Assembly (NCBI RefSeq): GCF_000017805.1
Contig: NC_009767.1
Location: 5,376,001-5,440,000, forward strand
DNA: 64,000 nt
Direction: 5' to 3'
Source of the DNA: Roseiflexus castenholzii DSM 13941
GTDB taxonomy: Bacteria; Chloroflexota; Chloroflexia; Chloroflexales; Roseiflexaceae
The translations under genes and the position numbers were made by a program. Positions 9,428-18,789 of this stretch are shown in pieces. The stretch's first letter is position 1. Every line of letters starts with the position of its first letter. The notes beneath the pieces are model-generated. The model did not search any database, was not told the origin of the DNA, and saw only the letters and a list, made by a program, of their open reading frames with translations.

Positions 9428-10535
9428 TCACATCTCTCGCCCAATCGTCGATCGCAGGTATGCCTCAATAAACGGATCGATGTCGCCGTCGAGCACTGCC
9501 TGCACGTCGCTGGTTTCATAATCAGTGCGATGGTCTTTCACCAGCGTATAGGGATGCAGATAATAGGTGCGCATCTGGTTGCCAAAGTCCGCCTGGCGAT
9601 ACTCGCCGCGTAGACGGGCGCGTTCCTCGCGTTTGCGCTGGAGTTCGCGCTCGAGAAGGCGACCGCGCAACACGCGCATAGCGGTTTCGCGGTTCTGCAA
9701 TTGCGACCGCTCATTCTGACAGGTCACCACAATCTGCTCCGGCGTGCCCGGCTTGTAGGTGATGCGCACTGCCGAGTCGGTCGTGTTGACACCCTGCCCG
9801 CCATGCCCGGACGCGCGAAAGACATCAACGCGAATATCCTCTGGACGGATGACCACCTCGGGCGCATCGTCCACTTCGGGCAGCACCTCGACCATTGCGA
9901 AAGACGTCTGACGTGTGTTGCCGGCATTGAACGGCGAGAGGCGTATCAACCGGTGGACGCCGGCTTCAGCTTTGGCGCTGCCGTAGGCGTAAGGTCCGCG
10001 CAATTCGATAGTGGCGCTCTTGATCCCCGCTTCTTCGCCGTCGCTCTGATCGATCAGCGCAACCTGAAAGCCACGCCGCTCACCCCAGCGCATGTACATG
10101 CGCAACAGCATCTCGGCCCAATCCTGGGCGTCCGTTCCGCCCATGCCGGCTTTGATCGACAGAAACGCATCGCGATCATCGTAAGGACCACTGAGCAACA
10201 CCTCGATTTCCAGCGCCTCAATCTCTCTCCTGGTGCGCTCGAGTTCGGCGGCGATGTCTGCCTGGAGCGAGTCATCCTCTTCGGCGGCGGCGAGGTCGAT
10301 CAGATCGGCGAGCGCCGTCAACTGGCGGTCGAGCGCTTCGATCCGCTCAACCTCTTCTTTCAGGCGTGTGAGGCGTTGCAAGATTCCCTGCGCTTCACGG
10401 GGATCGTTCCACAGATTCGGATCGGCGGCGCGTTCCTCAAGCGCCGCAATCTCCTGGCGCTTCGCCGGCGAGTCAAAGACTCCCGCGAACGCTCTCGAAG
10501 CGCGTCCGCAGGACCTCCAGATCCACGGTTGTCAC
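9428..10535 (-). CDS. prfB: peptide chain release factor 2 (programmed +1 frameshift)
   Basis: Release factor 2, which ends translation at UGA and UAA. The main frame (10474 down to 9428) holds the RF2 codon-recognition tripeptide SPF (RLSPFNAGNT) and the peptidyl-transferase loop GHGGQGVNTTDSAV. The true start is upstream in another frame: GTG at 10535, with GAAGGAG six bases before it, encoding 20 residues (MTTVDLEVLRTRFESVRGSL) and then an in-frame UGA. Shifting +1 at CUU UGA C joins it to DSPAKRQEIAALEE and gives 368 residues, the normal RF2 length. A gene call that begins at an internal start near 10381 would lose about 50 residues. It lies directly downstream of sir2, whose stop overlaps the prfB ribosome site. 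Confidence 0.93.
10472..10484 (-). promoter_or_regulatory. prfB: prfB +1 programmed frameshift site
   Basis: On the minus strand the bases read GGGAGT CTT TGA C: the slippery CUU codon (10478-10476), the UGA stop (10475-10473) and a following C, exactly the autoregulatory RF2 arrangement. The Shine-Dalgarno-like GGGAG is only one base from CUU, closer than the usual three-base gap, which may change efficiency. Confidence 0.9.
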
Positions 10536-10547
10536 AAACAGCTCCTT

Positions 10548-11318
10548 CTATCGCGTTCGTTCAAGGAGGGGCGCACCGGTCGCCTGTTCGACCAGTTGAG
10601 GCAGCGCCAGCGCAACATCAGTGCGAATAACCGCCTCGGCGCGCCCGTCCATGTAGGTCGGACCGGTATTGATGATAATCAATTTCGCGCCGTGGCGCAA
10701 GCCAATCGCAGGCAATTCGTTGACGGGAAAGACTTCCAGCGAGGTTCCGGCGACGATGATGACATCAGCATGTTCAACAGCGCGCCGCGCCAGCCAGTAC
10801 AACCCTCGCGGCAACATCTCGTCGAACAGCACCACGTCCGGTTTGAGCGGGTGACCGCAACTGCACCGTGGCGGATCGCCGCGACGGATTTTGGGCAGCA
10901 ACACGCGGGTGGGTATCTGACGCTCACACTCCGGGCAGGTAGATGTGCGCAAATGCCCATGCAACTCGTAGACTTCGCGCGATCCCGCGCGCTGATGCAG
11001 CCCATCGAAGTTCTGGGTGATGATCGCCTTGAGCACGTTCTGCTCTTCCAGGGCTGCAAGCGCATAATGCGCTGCATTCGGCGCTGCCGATAGCACCCGG
11101 TCGAGCAGGGGACGGAACCAATCGTAGAATGCGCGCGGGTTGCGCAAAAAGTTCTGGAGCGATGCGACTTCCGACGGATCGACGCGCGTCCATGCGCCTT
11201 CGGGACCACGAAAATCGGGGATGCCAGACGGGGTGCTGACGCCTGCGCCGGTGAGCGCAACAACGCTCCGCGCATTCCGCAGCAGATCGGCAGCATGCTT
11301 AATCTCTGCCCAATCCAT
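10548..11318 (-). CDS. Sir2-family NAD-dependent protein deacylase
   Basis: A 256-residue sirtuin that removes acyl groups from protein lysines using NAD. The Rossmann signature GAGVSTPSGIPDFRG is at residues 24-38, the NAD/catalytic segment TQNFDGLHQRAG near 100-111, catalytic His in YELHGHL near 120, and the structural zinc site is formed by two Cys pairs (CPEC and CSC). The C-terminal GTSLEVFPVNELP segment is also typical. ATG at 11318 has only a weak upstream ACAGG. The stop overlaps the ribosome site of prfB, so the two genes are probably one transcript. Confidence 0.92.
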   Translation of the reverse strand: MDWAEIKHAADLLRNARSVVALTGAGVSTPSGIPDFRGPEGAWTRVDPSEVASLQNFLRNPRAFYDWFRPLLDRVLSAAPNAAHYALAALEEQNVLKAIITQNFDGLHQRAGSREVYELHGHLRTSTCPECERQIPTRVLLPKIRRGDPPRCSCGHPLKPDVVLFDEMLPRGLYWLARRAVEHADVIIVAGTSLEVFPVNELPAIGLRHGAKLIIINTGPTYMDGRAEAVIRTDVALALPQLVEQATGAPLLERTR

Positions 11319-11339
11319 ACCTGTTTACACGACAGATAG

Positions 11340-11365
11340 TTCAACATCGAACATTCGATGTTGGA
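11340..11365. repeat. short inverted repeat upstream of sir2
   Basis: TCAACATCGA, four bases, then TCGATGTTGG forms a hairpin of nine or ten pairs in the 5' region of sir2. It could be an operator or part of the leader; nothing more can be said. The rest of the 350-base gap to the next gene contains a family C-like repeat. Confidence 0.45.
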
Positions 11366-11527
11366 CGCGCCAGCCATCCCCGTCGATATGGGTCGGTCTG
11401 ATTGCAATGTTGCGCCAGTGTTGCCCGACGTAGCGGTGTGGAGATGTGCAATCGTTCCATCTATAATGATACCACATGTTCGCGCCAGCCGAAAGAGCGT
11501 ATAATGGCGCTCAGATGCGTCGCTTTT

Positions 11528-11641
11528 TGAGTACGATGAACGCAAAGACACAAAGGCGCACAGTGCGGGAGGAAGCAGGATTGATGACGCGAGATGATCG
11601 CCGTACTGCACCGCCTTCGTGCCTCTGTGCCTTTGTGTGAG
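11528..11641. repeat. diverged family C-type palindromic repeat
   Basis: ACGCAAAGACACAAAGGCGC on the left is mirrored by CCTTCGTGCCTCTGTGCCTTTGTGT on the right, with about 60 bases between. This is the same type of 'caaaggcacgaag' inverted repeat that forms the large array at 56475-57808, but more diverged. Confidence 0.6.
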
Positions 11642-11670
11642 TCGCTCAGGAATGGAGGTTCAGGAGTTCC

Positions 11671-12396
11671 ATGTCTGGTCACGCCCTCGACGCTCCCGAC
11701 ACGCTCCGTTGTGCAGCGTGCGGCGCGCTGCTGATCGACGGGTATTATTTCATCCATGGGCGACGCGAACGCTACTGCGCGCGCTGCATCCGCGAACGGG
11801 ATCGCTGCGATGTCTGCTCGGCGCCGCTCGGCAACCGCTACTGGACGTTGCACGATGGTCGGCGCCTGTGCGAGACATGCCACGCCACGGCGATCTACGA
11901 TCCACGTGTTGCGCGGATGTTGTTCGACGAAACCGTTGCCGCGATTGTGGCACAACTCGGCATGGCGCTGCGGGTCGGGGTTGAGTTTCGTCTGGTCGAC
12001 ACGCCAACGCTGGCGGCAGTGCGGGCACAGGACAGGCCACCGCAACCGGGGGAAGCGCCCGCACTGGGGCTGTATCAGCGCCATGGTCGGTTGCGCGTCA
12101 TCTATATGCTCTATGGGCTGCCGAAATTGCTCTTTCGCACCGTTGTCGCACACGAATATGCCCACGCCTGGCAGGGCGAGAATTGCCCACTCCTCGACGA
12201 CCACGACCTGATCGAGGGGTTCGCCGAATGGGTGGCGTACCATCACCTCAGTTACCTCGGCTGCCACAAAGCCGTTGCCGCTATGCGCGAATCGAACCAC
12301 CCCTACCGTCCGCTCCTCGAGCGCATGCTGGCGCTCGAAGCGCAGATCGGTCCCGCCGGTGTGCTGGAGTACATGCGCCGAGCCGGGATTCACTGA
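11671..12396 (+). CDS. DA1-like zinc peptidase with LIM-type zinc fingers
   Basis: A 241-residue protein. Residues 14-75 carry two treble-clef/LIM-like zinc modules (CAACG, CARC, CDVC, CETCH). The C-terminal part is a zincin: HEYAH at 161-165 in the context VVAHEYAHAWQGE, with a downstream EGFAEW (about 182-187) supplying a likely third ligand. This order, LIM-like fingers followed by an HExxH domain, is that of the plant DA1 ubiquitin-activated peptidases, and bacterial relatives are known. Substrate unknown here. ATG 11671 follows GGAGGTTCAGGAG. It stands alone between repeats. Confidence 0.75.
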   Translation: MSGHALDAPDTLRCAACGALLIDGYYFIHGRRERYCARCIRERDRCDVCSAPLGNRYWTLHDGRRLCETCHATAIYDPRVARMLFDETVAAIVAQLGMALRVGVEFRLVDTPTLAAVRAQDRPPQPGEAPALGLYQRHGRLRVIYMLYGLPKLLFRTVVAHEYAHAWQGENCPLLDDHDLIEGFAEWVAYHHLSYLGCHKAVAAMRESNHPYRPLLERMLALEAQIGPAGVLEYMRRAGIH

Positions 12397-12519
12397 TCCA
12401 GGTCTCCAAAATACGCCATTGTTCTCGTTCTTTGTCGTGGGTGTCTCATTACGGAGCCGCCTGGCATCACAGGATGTCCGGTTCAGCATACCGCTCCAAC
12501 AACACACAAGGAGGGACCA

Positions 12520-13707
12520 TTGCGTTCACAACTCTTGCTTGTCACCACACTGCTTGCCGGTGCGATCTCTGTCGCCGGGTGCGGCAATCTGCCCTTCCTC
12601 TCGCAGGGTAACCCGCAACCAACCGCCTCGCCAGCTGCTTCCGGCGATGCCGCAACGCCTGCGACACAACCAACTGCCGCCGCTGAACAACCGACACAGG
12701 CGCCGGCGAATACTCCGGCACAGACGATACCCACCGCACCACAGACCGGCGGCGCTCCTTCGACACCCGCCACGGGCGATGGCGCTCCGACGATTCCGCT
12801 GCCGCAAAGCCAGGCGAACCTGGCGCAACTCGAAAGTTACCGCATAACGATTGTATCGAAGATGAACGGCAAAACCACAGACGGGAAAACCATCGAATCA
12901 CAGATGACCTATACGCAGGCGCTGCATCGACCCAGTAAGACCGGGTATACGCTGGTTGTCGAAAACAGGCAGGGTGCACCATCCACCCAATCAGAACTCT
13001 ACAGTGTTGGTGATATGTTGTATATCTACCAGCGCCAGGGTGGGAAAGAACTCTGTCAACCGGGCATGATGGCTGGCATGGGCGACATGCTACGCGGCAT
13101 TGCCGACGCAATGACCGCTCCCCTTCAGACCGGCACGGCACAACTCGTCAATCGCGGCGAGACGGTCAACGGCGTGCTGACCGATCGCTACACGCTGGAT
13201 CAGGAGACGATCAATCAGTTCGGCGCGACGGTGGAAAAAGCCGATCTCTGGGTGGCGCGCGATGGCGGCTATCTGGTCAAATATGACCTGACGATCAACG
13301 TAACGTCCAACACCACCGGTTGGGCAGCGATGCTCGGCGGCGGCGCACCGATTTCGGAAGGCACGATTGTCTACAACTGGTCGCTTGAAGACATCAACAA
13401 AACGACCATTACCCTTCCATCCGCGTGCAGCGAACAGACGGTCGGCGTCGATCTGCCGCTACCAGCCGGCACACAGGTCGATATGGCGATGCCGAACACA
13501 ACGATGGGCAAGGTAAATGCCGGCATTGACTCGGTTTTGACCTTCTTCAAGACGGAGTATCCCAAACTCGGATACGAACTGACAGACGAGTATGGCGATG
13601 CTCAGAATGGCTACATCCTCAACTTCAAGAAAGGCGCGGATGAGGTGATGGTTCAGTTCTCAACCATGTCGGATGGGTCGGTGCAGATCACACTCACGCG
13701 CGGCTGA
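12520..13707 (+). CDS. secreted lipoprotein, LolA/LppX-like fold suspected
   Basis: A 395-residue lipoprotein. TTG at 12520 is preceded by an excellent AAGGAGGG eight bases upstream. Residues 1-20 form a lipoprotein signal with lipobox VAGC (Cys at 20), followed by about 75 residues of Ala/Pro/Thr/Gln linker. The C-terminal 300 residues are beta-rich (for example YRITIVSKMNGKT, then LYSVGDMLYIYQRQGG) and resemble outer-surface lipid-binding lipoproteins of the LppX/LolA type; this is a fold guess from pattern only. Function unknown. A terminator hairpin follows about 150 bases downstream. Confidence 0.7.
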   Translation: MRSQLLLVTTLLAGAISVAGCGNLPFLSQGNPQPTASPAASGDAATPATQPTAAAEQPTQAPANTPAQTIPTAPQTGGAPSTPATGDGAPTIPLPQSQANLAQLESYRITIVSKMNGKTTDGKTIESQMTYTQALHRPSKTGYTLVVENRQGAPSTQSELYSVGDMLYIYQRQGGKELCQPGMMAGMGDMLRGIADAMTAPLQTGTAQLVNRGETVNGVLTDRYTLDQETINQFGATVEKADLWVARDGGYLVKYDLTINVTSNTTGWAAMLGGGAPISEGTIVYNWSLEDINKTTITLPSACSEQTVGVDLPLPAGTQVDMAMPNTTMGKVNAGIDSVLTFFKTEYPKLGYELTDEYGDAQNGYILNFKKGADEVMVQFSTMSDGSVQITLTRG

Positions 13708-13857
13708 CCACAGGCGCGCAATGGCAACCTGATGCATGACTGGTGATGATGGAACGCAGGTCGTGCAGCAACCCGCCGCGTCGCTCAACACCGAACTGGC
13801 GGTTTGATCGAACGAAGGGTGCTCACGCGCGCTCACCCTGGTAGTGCTACGCCGAAC

Positions 13858-13880
13858 AGCCCCGCACCGGCGGGGCTTTG
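13858..13880 (+). terminator. rho-independent terminator after the lipoprotein gene
   Basis: AGCCCCGC, ACCG loop, GCGGGGCT followed by TTGTTCG. The eight-pair GC-rich stem with a short T-rich tail fits an intrinsic terminator for the preceding gene. Similar GCCCCGC hairpins occur at 16546 and 46544. Confidence 0.7.
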
Positions 13881-13957
13881 TTCGTTCAGCGTGGGCGTCC
13901 ACGTTCGCGCATGTACTGCCAATGTTGTCAACTGGAAGGCGAGTCGCAAGAAATCGC

Positions 13958-13963
13958 TATAAT
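13958..13963 (+). promoter_or_regulatory. -10 element (TATAAT) before the HD gene
   Basis: A perfect TATAAT in GCTATAATAGG lies 26 bases before the ATG at 13990. No good -35 hexamer is visible at 16-18 bases, so this is a partial promoter call. Confidence 0.45.
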
Positions 13964-13989
13964 AGGCGCACACGTATTGAAGGCGCCCA

Positions 13990-14550
13990 ATGGATGCTCA
14001 AACGGCTGCAACCTACGCTCGACTGGCTGAGCGCATCATATCACTCAAGATGCTGCCGCGCGCCGGCTGGCTGCAACGTGGCATATCCGCCGCCGAAAGC
14101 GTGGCGGAGCACAGTTTTGGGATTGCTGCGCTCGCGCTGGTGTTTACAGCGGCGGACGACACATTCGACCGTGAACGACTGCTGGCGCTGGCGCTGGTTC
14201 ACGATCTTGCCGAGGCGCTGCTAGGGGATCTCCCGCTTTCGGCGCGACGACTGATCGGCGAATCCGTCAAGTGCGACGCAGAGCGCCGCGCTATGGTAGA
14301 ACTGTGCGATGCGCTCCCCGGCGGCGATCACCTGGTGCTGCTGTGGGACGAGTATGCCGCCGGGACAACACGCGAGGCGCGGTTTGTCAAAGCGCTCGAC
14401 CGCGTGGAGATGCTGGCGCAGGCGCTAGCATATGAGCGGGCCGGCAATCGCTCGCTCGACGAGTTCTGGGTCGATGCCACCGGGGGACTGGCAGAGTTTC
14501 CCCATCTGGCAGCGTTCGTGACCTGGCTCGCAGCGCAGCGTCCAACGTAA
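13990..14550 (+). CDS. HD-domain phosphohydrolase, YfbR/HDDC2 type
   Basis: A 186-residue HD-superfamily hydrolase related to 5'-deoxynucleotidase YfbR and HDDC2. Metal ligands are visible: His in ESVAEHSFG (about residue 40), HD in LVHDLAEALLGDLP (about residue 74), and a distal Asp in VKALDRVEMLAQAL (about 138). Such enzymes dephosphorylate deoxyribonucleoside 5'-monophosphates. ATG 13990 follows GAAGG. It stands alone, with the next gene 49 bases downstream on the same strand. Substrate choice is inferred. Confidence 0.82.
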   Translation: MDAQTAATYARLAERIISLKMLPRAGWLQRGISAAESVAEHSFGIAALALVFTAADDTFDRERLLALALVHDLAEALLGDLPLSARRLIGESVKCDAERRAMVELCDALPGGDHLVLLWDEYAAGTTREARFVKALDRVEMLAQALAYERAGNRSLDEFWVDATGGLAEFPHLAAFVTWLAAQRPT

Positions 14551-14599
14551 GCCGGGGAATGTTCGATGGCGAACACACCATAGACGGAGGATTCGCACC

Positions 14600-16324
14600 A
14601 TGCATTCGCTCAAATGGTGGCAAACGACGGTGTTCTATCAGATCTATCCGCGCAGTTTCGCCGATGGGAACGGAGATGGCATCGGCGATTTCGCCGGGAT
14701 GATCGACCGGCTCGATTACCTGCGCGACTTGGGAGTCGGTGCGCTCTGGCTCTCGCCACACTATCCTTCACCCAATGCCGACTGCGGCTACGACATCTCC
14801 GATTACACCGGCGTTGCCCCAGAGTACGGCACACTGGACGATTTTCGACGTTTTCTGGAAGGCGCGCACGCACGCGGTATGCGCGTCCTGCTCGACCTCG
14901 TCCTCAACCACACGTCCGAAGATCACCCCTGGTTCCGGGAGTCACGCTCCAGCCGCAACAATCCAAAGCGCGACTGGTACATCTGGCGCGATCCGGCGCC
15001 CGACGGCGGACCGCCGAACAACTGGTATTCGGCGTTTGGCGGTTCTGCCTGGACGTTCGACGAAGCGACCGGGCAGTATTACTATCACTTTTTCTTCAAG
15101 GAACAGCCCGACCTGAATTGGCGCAACCCGGATGTCAAACAGGCGATGTGGCATGCAGTGCGGTTCTGGCTCGATATGGGGGTGGATGGGTTCCGCCTCG
15201 ATGCGATTGACACGATCTTCGAAGACCCGAACCTGACGCCGCAGCAGTCGAAATTGTCGCAGATCGAGATGCTGCGCATCTGGCGCGAGAATCGTCCGCC
15301 GGAGGAGACAAAAGAACTCTGGGAACAGTTCGCCCTGATGTTCCGCCACCAGGTGCAGCAGCCAGGATTGCACGAGTTGATGAAAGAACTACGCGCATTA
15401 GTGGACGAATATCCAGGTGATCGGGTGCTGATCGGCGAGGGTGACGATATTGCGTACTACGGCAACGGCCATGATGAGTTACACTTGGTGTTCAATTTTC
15501 CGCTCATGCGCACCAATCGGTTGACGCCTGCCTGGATCCGCGCCAATCAGGCGGAACGACTGGCAGCGTTGCCGCCTGGCGCATGGCCCTGCAACACGCT
15601 GGGAAACCATGACGTTGGCCGCATGTGGACGGCATATGGCGACGGCGTCCACGATGCAGCGCTTGCCCGCTTGCATGTGACGATGCTGCTGACACTGAAA
15701 GGCACACCGGTGCTCTACAACGGCGAGGAGATCGGCATGACCGATCTGCTGCTCGAACGGTTCGACCAGTTGCGTGACAATCAGGCGGTTAACTTGTATG
15801 ACGCAGCGGTCAACGATGGCATTCCTGCCGATGAAGCGATGAGGATGGCGGCAAAGATCAGCCGGGACCGCTGTCGAACGCCGATCCAGTGGGCAAATGC
15901 GCCAAACGCCGGTTTCAGCCCGGCCGGTGTGACGACCTGGCTGCCGGTCAATCCGAACTATGCTCAGGGAGTAAATGTCGCCGAACAGGTCGGCGATCCT
16001 CACTCGCTCCTCACCTTCTATCGTCGCCTGATCGCCGCGCGCCAGGCGACTCCCGCACTGTTGGAAGGCGATTACACGCCACTGCATCCAAACGAGGAGC
16101 GTTATCTGGCGTTTCTGCGCACCACACCGGAACAGCGCTGCCTTGTGGCGCTGAACTTTACGGCTGAACCGGTGACGGCAAGTTTTGCACCTGGCGAAGA
16201 TTCACTTTTACGCACGATTTTCTCGACCCATCCGCGACCGGCAGGCGAAGAAAACCCGGCACACCTGACACTGGCGCCGTTCGAGGCATACATTGGAGAG
16301 ATTCTGCCAGAGCGTCAGGGATAA
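14600..16324 (+). CDS. GH13 alpha-glucosidase / oligo-1,6-glucosidase
   Basis: A 574-residue glycoside hydrolase family 13 enzyme acting on alpha-glucosidic bonds. It opens with WWQTTVFYQIYPRSF and a calcium-site-like ADGNGDGIGD. Conserved regions are LLDLVLNHTS, GFRLDAID (nucleophile Asp about 201), IGEGDD (acid/base Glu about 280) and LGNHDVGR (Asp about 338). A C-terminal beta domain ends the protein. No signal peptide is seen, so it is cytoplasmic and probably used for oligosaccharides or internal glucans. ATG 14600 follows ACGGAGG. Its stop TAA is the first base set of a family B repeat. Confidence 0.92.
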   Translation: MHSLKWWQTTVFYQIYPRSFADGNGDGIGDFAGMIDRLDYLRDLGVGALWLSPHYPSPNADCGYDISDYTGVAPEYGTLDDFRRFLEGAHARGMRVLLDLVLNHTSEDHPWFRESRSSRNNPKRDWYIWRDPAPDGGPPNNWYSAFGGSAWTFDEATGQYYYHFFFKEQPDLNWRNPDVKQAMWHAVRFWLDMGVDGFRLDAIDTIFEDPNLTPQQSKLSQIEMLRIWRENRPPEETKELWEQFALMFRHQVQQPGLHELMKELRALVDEYPGDRVLIGEGDDIAYYGNGHDELHLVFNFPLMRTNRLTPAWIRANQAERLAALPPGAWPCNTLGNHDVGRMWTAYGDGVHDAALARLHVTMLLTLKGTPVLYNGEEIGMTDLLLERFDQLRDNQAVNLYDAAVNDGIPADEAMRMAAKISRDRCRTPIQWANAPNAGFSPAGVTTWLPVNPNYAQGVNVAEQVGDPHSLLTFYRRLIAARQATPALLEGDYTPLHPNEERYLAFLRTTPEQRCLVALNFTAEPVTASFAPGEDSLLRTIFSTHPRPAGEENPAHLTLAPFEAYIGEILPERQG

Positions 16325-16473
16325 TACCAATGACGATTGACGATGCCGCATGCGTGTCATTCCGAGCCCTTCGCTTCGCTCAGGGTAAACGCAGCGCGGA
16401 ATCGGCGCCGGTCGCGCACGACCCCTCGCGCTGCTCGGGGTGACCATGCCGGATGGTCACAGGTCATTGGTAT
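16324..16473 (+). repeat. family B dispersed repeat, copy 1
   Basis: A 150-base element bounded by perfect 11-base inverted ends ATACCAATGAC and GTCATTGGTAT. The interior reads TGTCATTCCGAGC...CTCGGGGTGACCATGCCGG. It begins in the stop codon of the GH13 gene. Copies 2 and 3 are at 25658-25784 and 50411-50560. No transposase gene is associated. Confidence 0.85.
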
Positions 16474-16510
16474 AACGCGCCAGACTGCCGAAGAGATGAG
16501 GGGATACTGT

Positions 16511-16565
16511 CAGCGCGGGTCTACACGTCCGCGCTGATTGCACGAAGCCCCGCTGACGCGGGGCT
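16511..16565. terminator. two consecutive hairpins between GH13 and htpG
   Basis: CAGCGCGG with CCGCGCTG (16511-16536) is followed by AGCCCCGC, TGAC, GCGGGGCT (16546-16565). They sit in the convergent gap and can serve both genes. No strong T tract follows. Confidence 0.6.
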
Positions 16566-16675
16566 GTCGGTCGAAGTCTATGCGCATTGAAGCAATGCCC
16601 GTATATACCCTTCACGATCACCCCGATGGTGGACCGTCAGGCGTGAGGGCAGATAGAAGACCTGCCCCAGCAGCG

Positions 16676-18565
16676 TCATCCTAACCTGCGCGCTGCCGCC
16701 TCCATCAACGCCTGAATGCGCCCAACCATATCGGCGGGGTTGGGATGCAACCCTTCGAGCAGCAGTGCATTCTCGTACAACTGCTCAACCAGGTTGCGCA
16801 CCAGCGCAGCGTCACCATCAGACTCCGCCAGGCGCGCCAGATCGACGATCAGCGGGTGACTGCGGTTCAGTTCGACGATCTTTGGCGGCACTTTGAAGTC
16901 GCGGTCGAGAATGCGCTGGACGCGCGCCATCTCGCGGTTGTACTGTTGATCCTCGGGCGACACCAGGCGCAGCGGGTTGTGGCGCAGCACATTCGAGGCG
17001 CGCACCGTCGTCACGCGCTCCCCCAGCGTTTCCTTGAAAACGTTCACCAACCTGGTGAACTGCTCATCGCTGATCGACACCTCCGGCGTCGGCGCTTCAC
17101 CCGGCAGCGAGAGATTCGGATCGTCCACATTGCGCAGTTTCAGCCCCTGGTATTCGCGCAGCCCATTGAGCAGGAAACTGTCCATCACGTCATAGAGCAG
17201 GAGCGCCTCGATCCCACGATCGTTCAGGGCATCAAGATGCGGGCTGCGTCGCGCACTCTCCAGGTCGGCGGCGATGACGTAGTAAATCTCGTTCTGCCCG
17301 TCGATCATTCGCCCTTTGTAATCGGCAAGCGACGCCAGTTGATCACCCGACTTCGTCGTATGGAAGCGCAACAGCGGCAAGAGATCGTCACGCGCCAGCG
17401 GATCGGTTGCGATGCCCTCCTTGATGAATGGGCTGAATTCGTTCCAGAAGGTCACATATTTTATCGGGTCCTTTTCCGCCAGGTCGACCAGTTCTTTCGT
17501 CAGGCGGTTGGTGAGCGACTTCTTGATGCGCTGCACGATGGGATCGCGGTTTGGACCGGCGTCGCGCTGCACACCTTCACGCGAGACGTTGAGCGGCAGG
17601 TCTTCACTATCGACCACACCTTCAACGAAACGGAAGTATGGCGGCAAAATGTCCTTCGCATCTTCCTGAATAAGCACCTTCCGCGAATAGAGACGAATCT
17701 TCCCCTCCATCCGCCGTTCGATGAAGCCCCGCTCGCGCTTCGCCGGAACGAACAGAATGGCATGCAGATCGAGCGGCGCTTCGGACGAGAAGTGGACCCA
17801 CAACAGCGGCTCTTCGTAGTCGAACGTCATCTGGCGATAGAACTCGTTGTACTGCGACGCTTCGACATTGCGCGGCGGTTGATGCCAGAGCGCAGTGGAT
17901 TCATTCGCGCGCTCGTCGCCGATATAGATCGGGAAGGCGACATAGTTCGAGTGACGGCGCACAATCTGCCGCAACCGCCACTCATCGGCGAACTCGTGCG
18001 CCTCTTCTTTCAATTTGAGCACAATCGTCGTGCCGCGCTGTTCACGTTCCGCCGCATCGACAACAAAACTCTCGCCTCCCTGGGAGCGCCAGAGGGCTGC
18101 TTCGGCGTCGGGACGGTACGACCGCGAGATGACCGTCACTTCATCGGCAACCACGAATGCGGAGTAAAAACCGACACCGAACTGACCAATGATATTCGAG
18201 CGTTGTGCGGCTTCGAGGTTTTCGATCAGGGTGCGCGTCCCTGAGTGCGCAATCGTCCCCAGATTTTCGATCAGTTCCTCACGGGTCATGCCGATGCCGG
18301 TATCGCTGATCGTAATCGTTTTGGCATCCTTATCGACACCGATGCGAATCTCGAGCGGAGCGTCTGGATCGCGCACCTGTTGATTGGTCAGCATCTCGAA
18401 CTGAACACGATGCAACGCATCGGATGCATTCGAGATCAGTTCGCGCAGGAAGATTTCGCGGTCAGTGTAGAGCGAATGCGCCAGAATGTTGAGCAACTGA
18501 CGCACCTCGGCGCGAAATGGCACCGCCGTGGGCGCATGCGTTGTGGCTTCGGTTTCTGCGGTCAT
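16676..18565 (-). CDS. htpG: molecular chaperone HtpG (bacterial Hsp90)
   Basis: A 629-residue Hsp90. The N-terminal GHKL ATPase domain shows FLRELISNASDALHR, ITISDTGIGMTREELIENLG and a GQFGVGFYSAF loop; the middle domain has the NVSREGVQ region; and a C-terminal dimerisation domain ends the protein. I chose ATG 18565 because CGGAGC precedes it and it gives the normal length; a start at 18628 would add 21 residues without homology. No CIRCE element is seen upstream. It is separated from the efflux operon upstream by a strong hairpin. Confidence 0.96.
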   Translation of the reverse strand: MTAETEATTHAPTAVPFRAEVRQLLNILAHSLYTDREIFLRELISNASDALHRVQFEMLTNQQVRDPDAPLEIRIGVDKDAKTITISDTGIGMTREELIENLGTIAHSGTRTLIENLEAAQRSNIIGQFGVGFYSAFVVADEVTVISRSYRPDAEAALWRSQGGESFVVDAAEREQRGTTIVLKLKEEAHEFADEWRLRQIVRRHSNYVAFPIYIGDERANESTALWHQPPRNVEASQYNEFYRQMTFDYEEPLLWVHFSSEAPLDLHAILFVPAKRERGFIERRMEGKIRLYSRKVLIQEDAKDILPPYFRFVEGVVDSEDLPLNVSREGVQRDAGPNRDPIVQRIKKSLTNRLTKELVDLAEKDPIKYVTFWNEFSPFIKEGIATDPLARDDLLPLLRFHTTKSGDQLASLADYKGRMIDGQNEIYYVIAADLESARRSPHLDALNDRGIEALLLYDVMDSFLLNGLREYQGLKLRNVDDPNLSLPGEAPTPEVSISDEQFTRLVNVFKETLGERVTTVRASNVLRHNPLRLVSPEDQQYNREMARVQRILDRDFKVPPKIVELNRSHPLIVDLARLAESDGDAALVRNLVEQLYENALLLEGLHPNPADMVGRIQALMEAAARRLG

Positions 18566-18680
18566 AGGGTTTGCTCCGGTGTTTTCTGAACAGTGATGCA
18601 GATCGAAACTATGACATCTCTCTGCCATGATAGCGAGAAGGGTAGCATGCGCGCGCTAATGTTTTGTTAGAATTTAATGT

Positions 18681-18711
18681 CAGAGAGGCGTTGCGATGCA
18701 ACGCCTCTCTG
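18681..18711 (-). terminator. strong hairpin between efflux operon and htpG
   Basis: CAGAGAGGCGTTGC, GAT, GCAACGCCTCTCTG is a perfect 14-pair stem. It lies just after the membrane-fusion gene on the minus strand and is followed there by ACATTAAATTC, so it is read as the terminator of the efflux operon. Confidence 0.7.
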
Positions 18712-18789
18712 GTCGCGTGTCTCCCTCAGCACTATGCCAGGCGTGCGCCCGCTTTACCATCACCACCGGGCGCATCCCCCCCCGCCCTG

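Noticed and set aside
18566..18660. CIRCE heat-shock operator at htpG
   Set aside because: No TTAGCACTC-N9-GAGTGCTAA is present upstream of the start.
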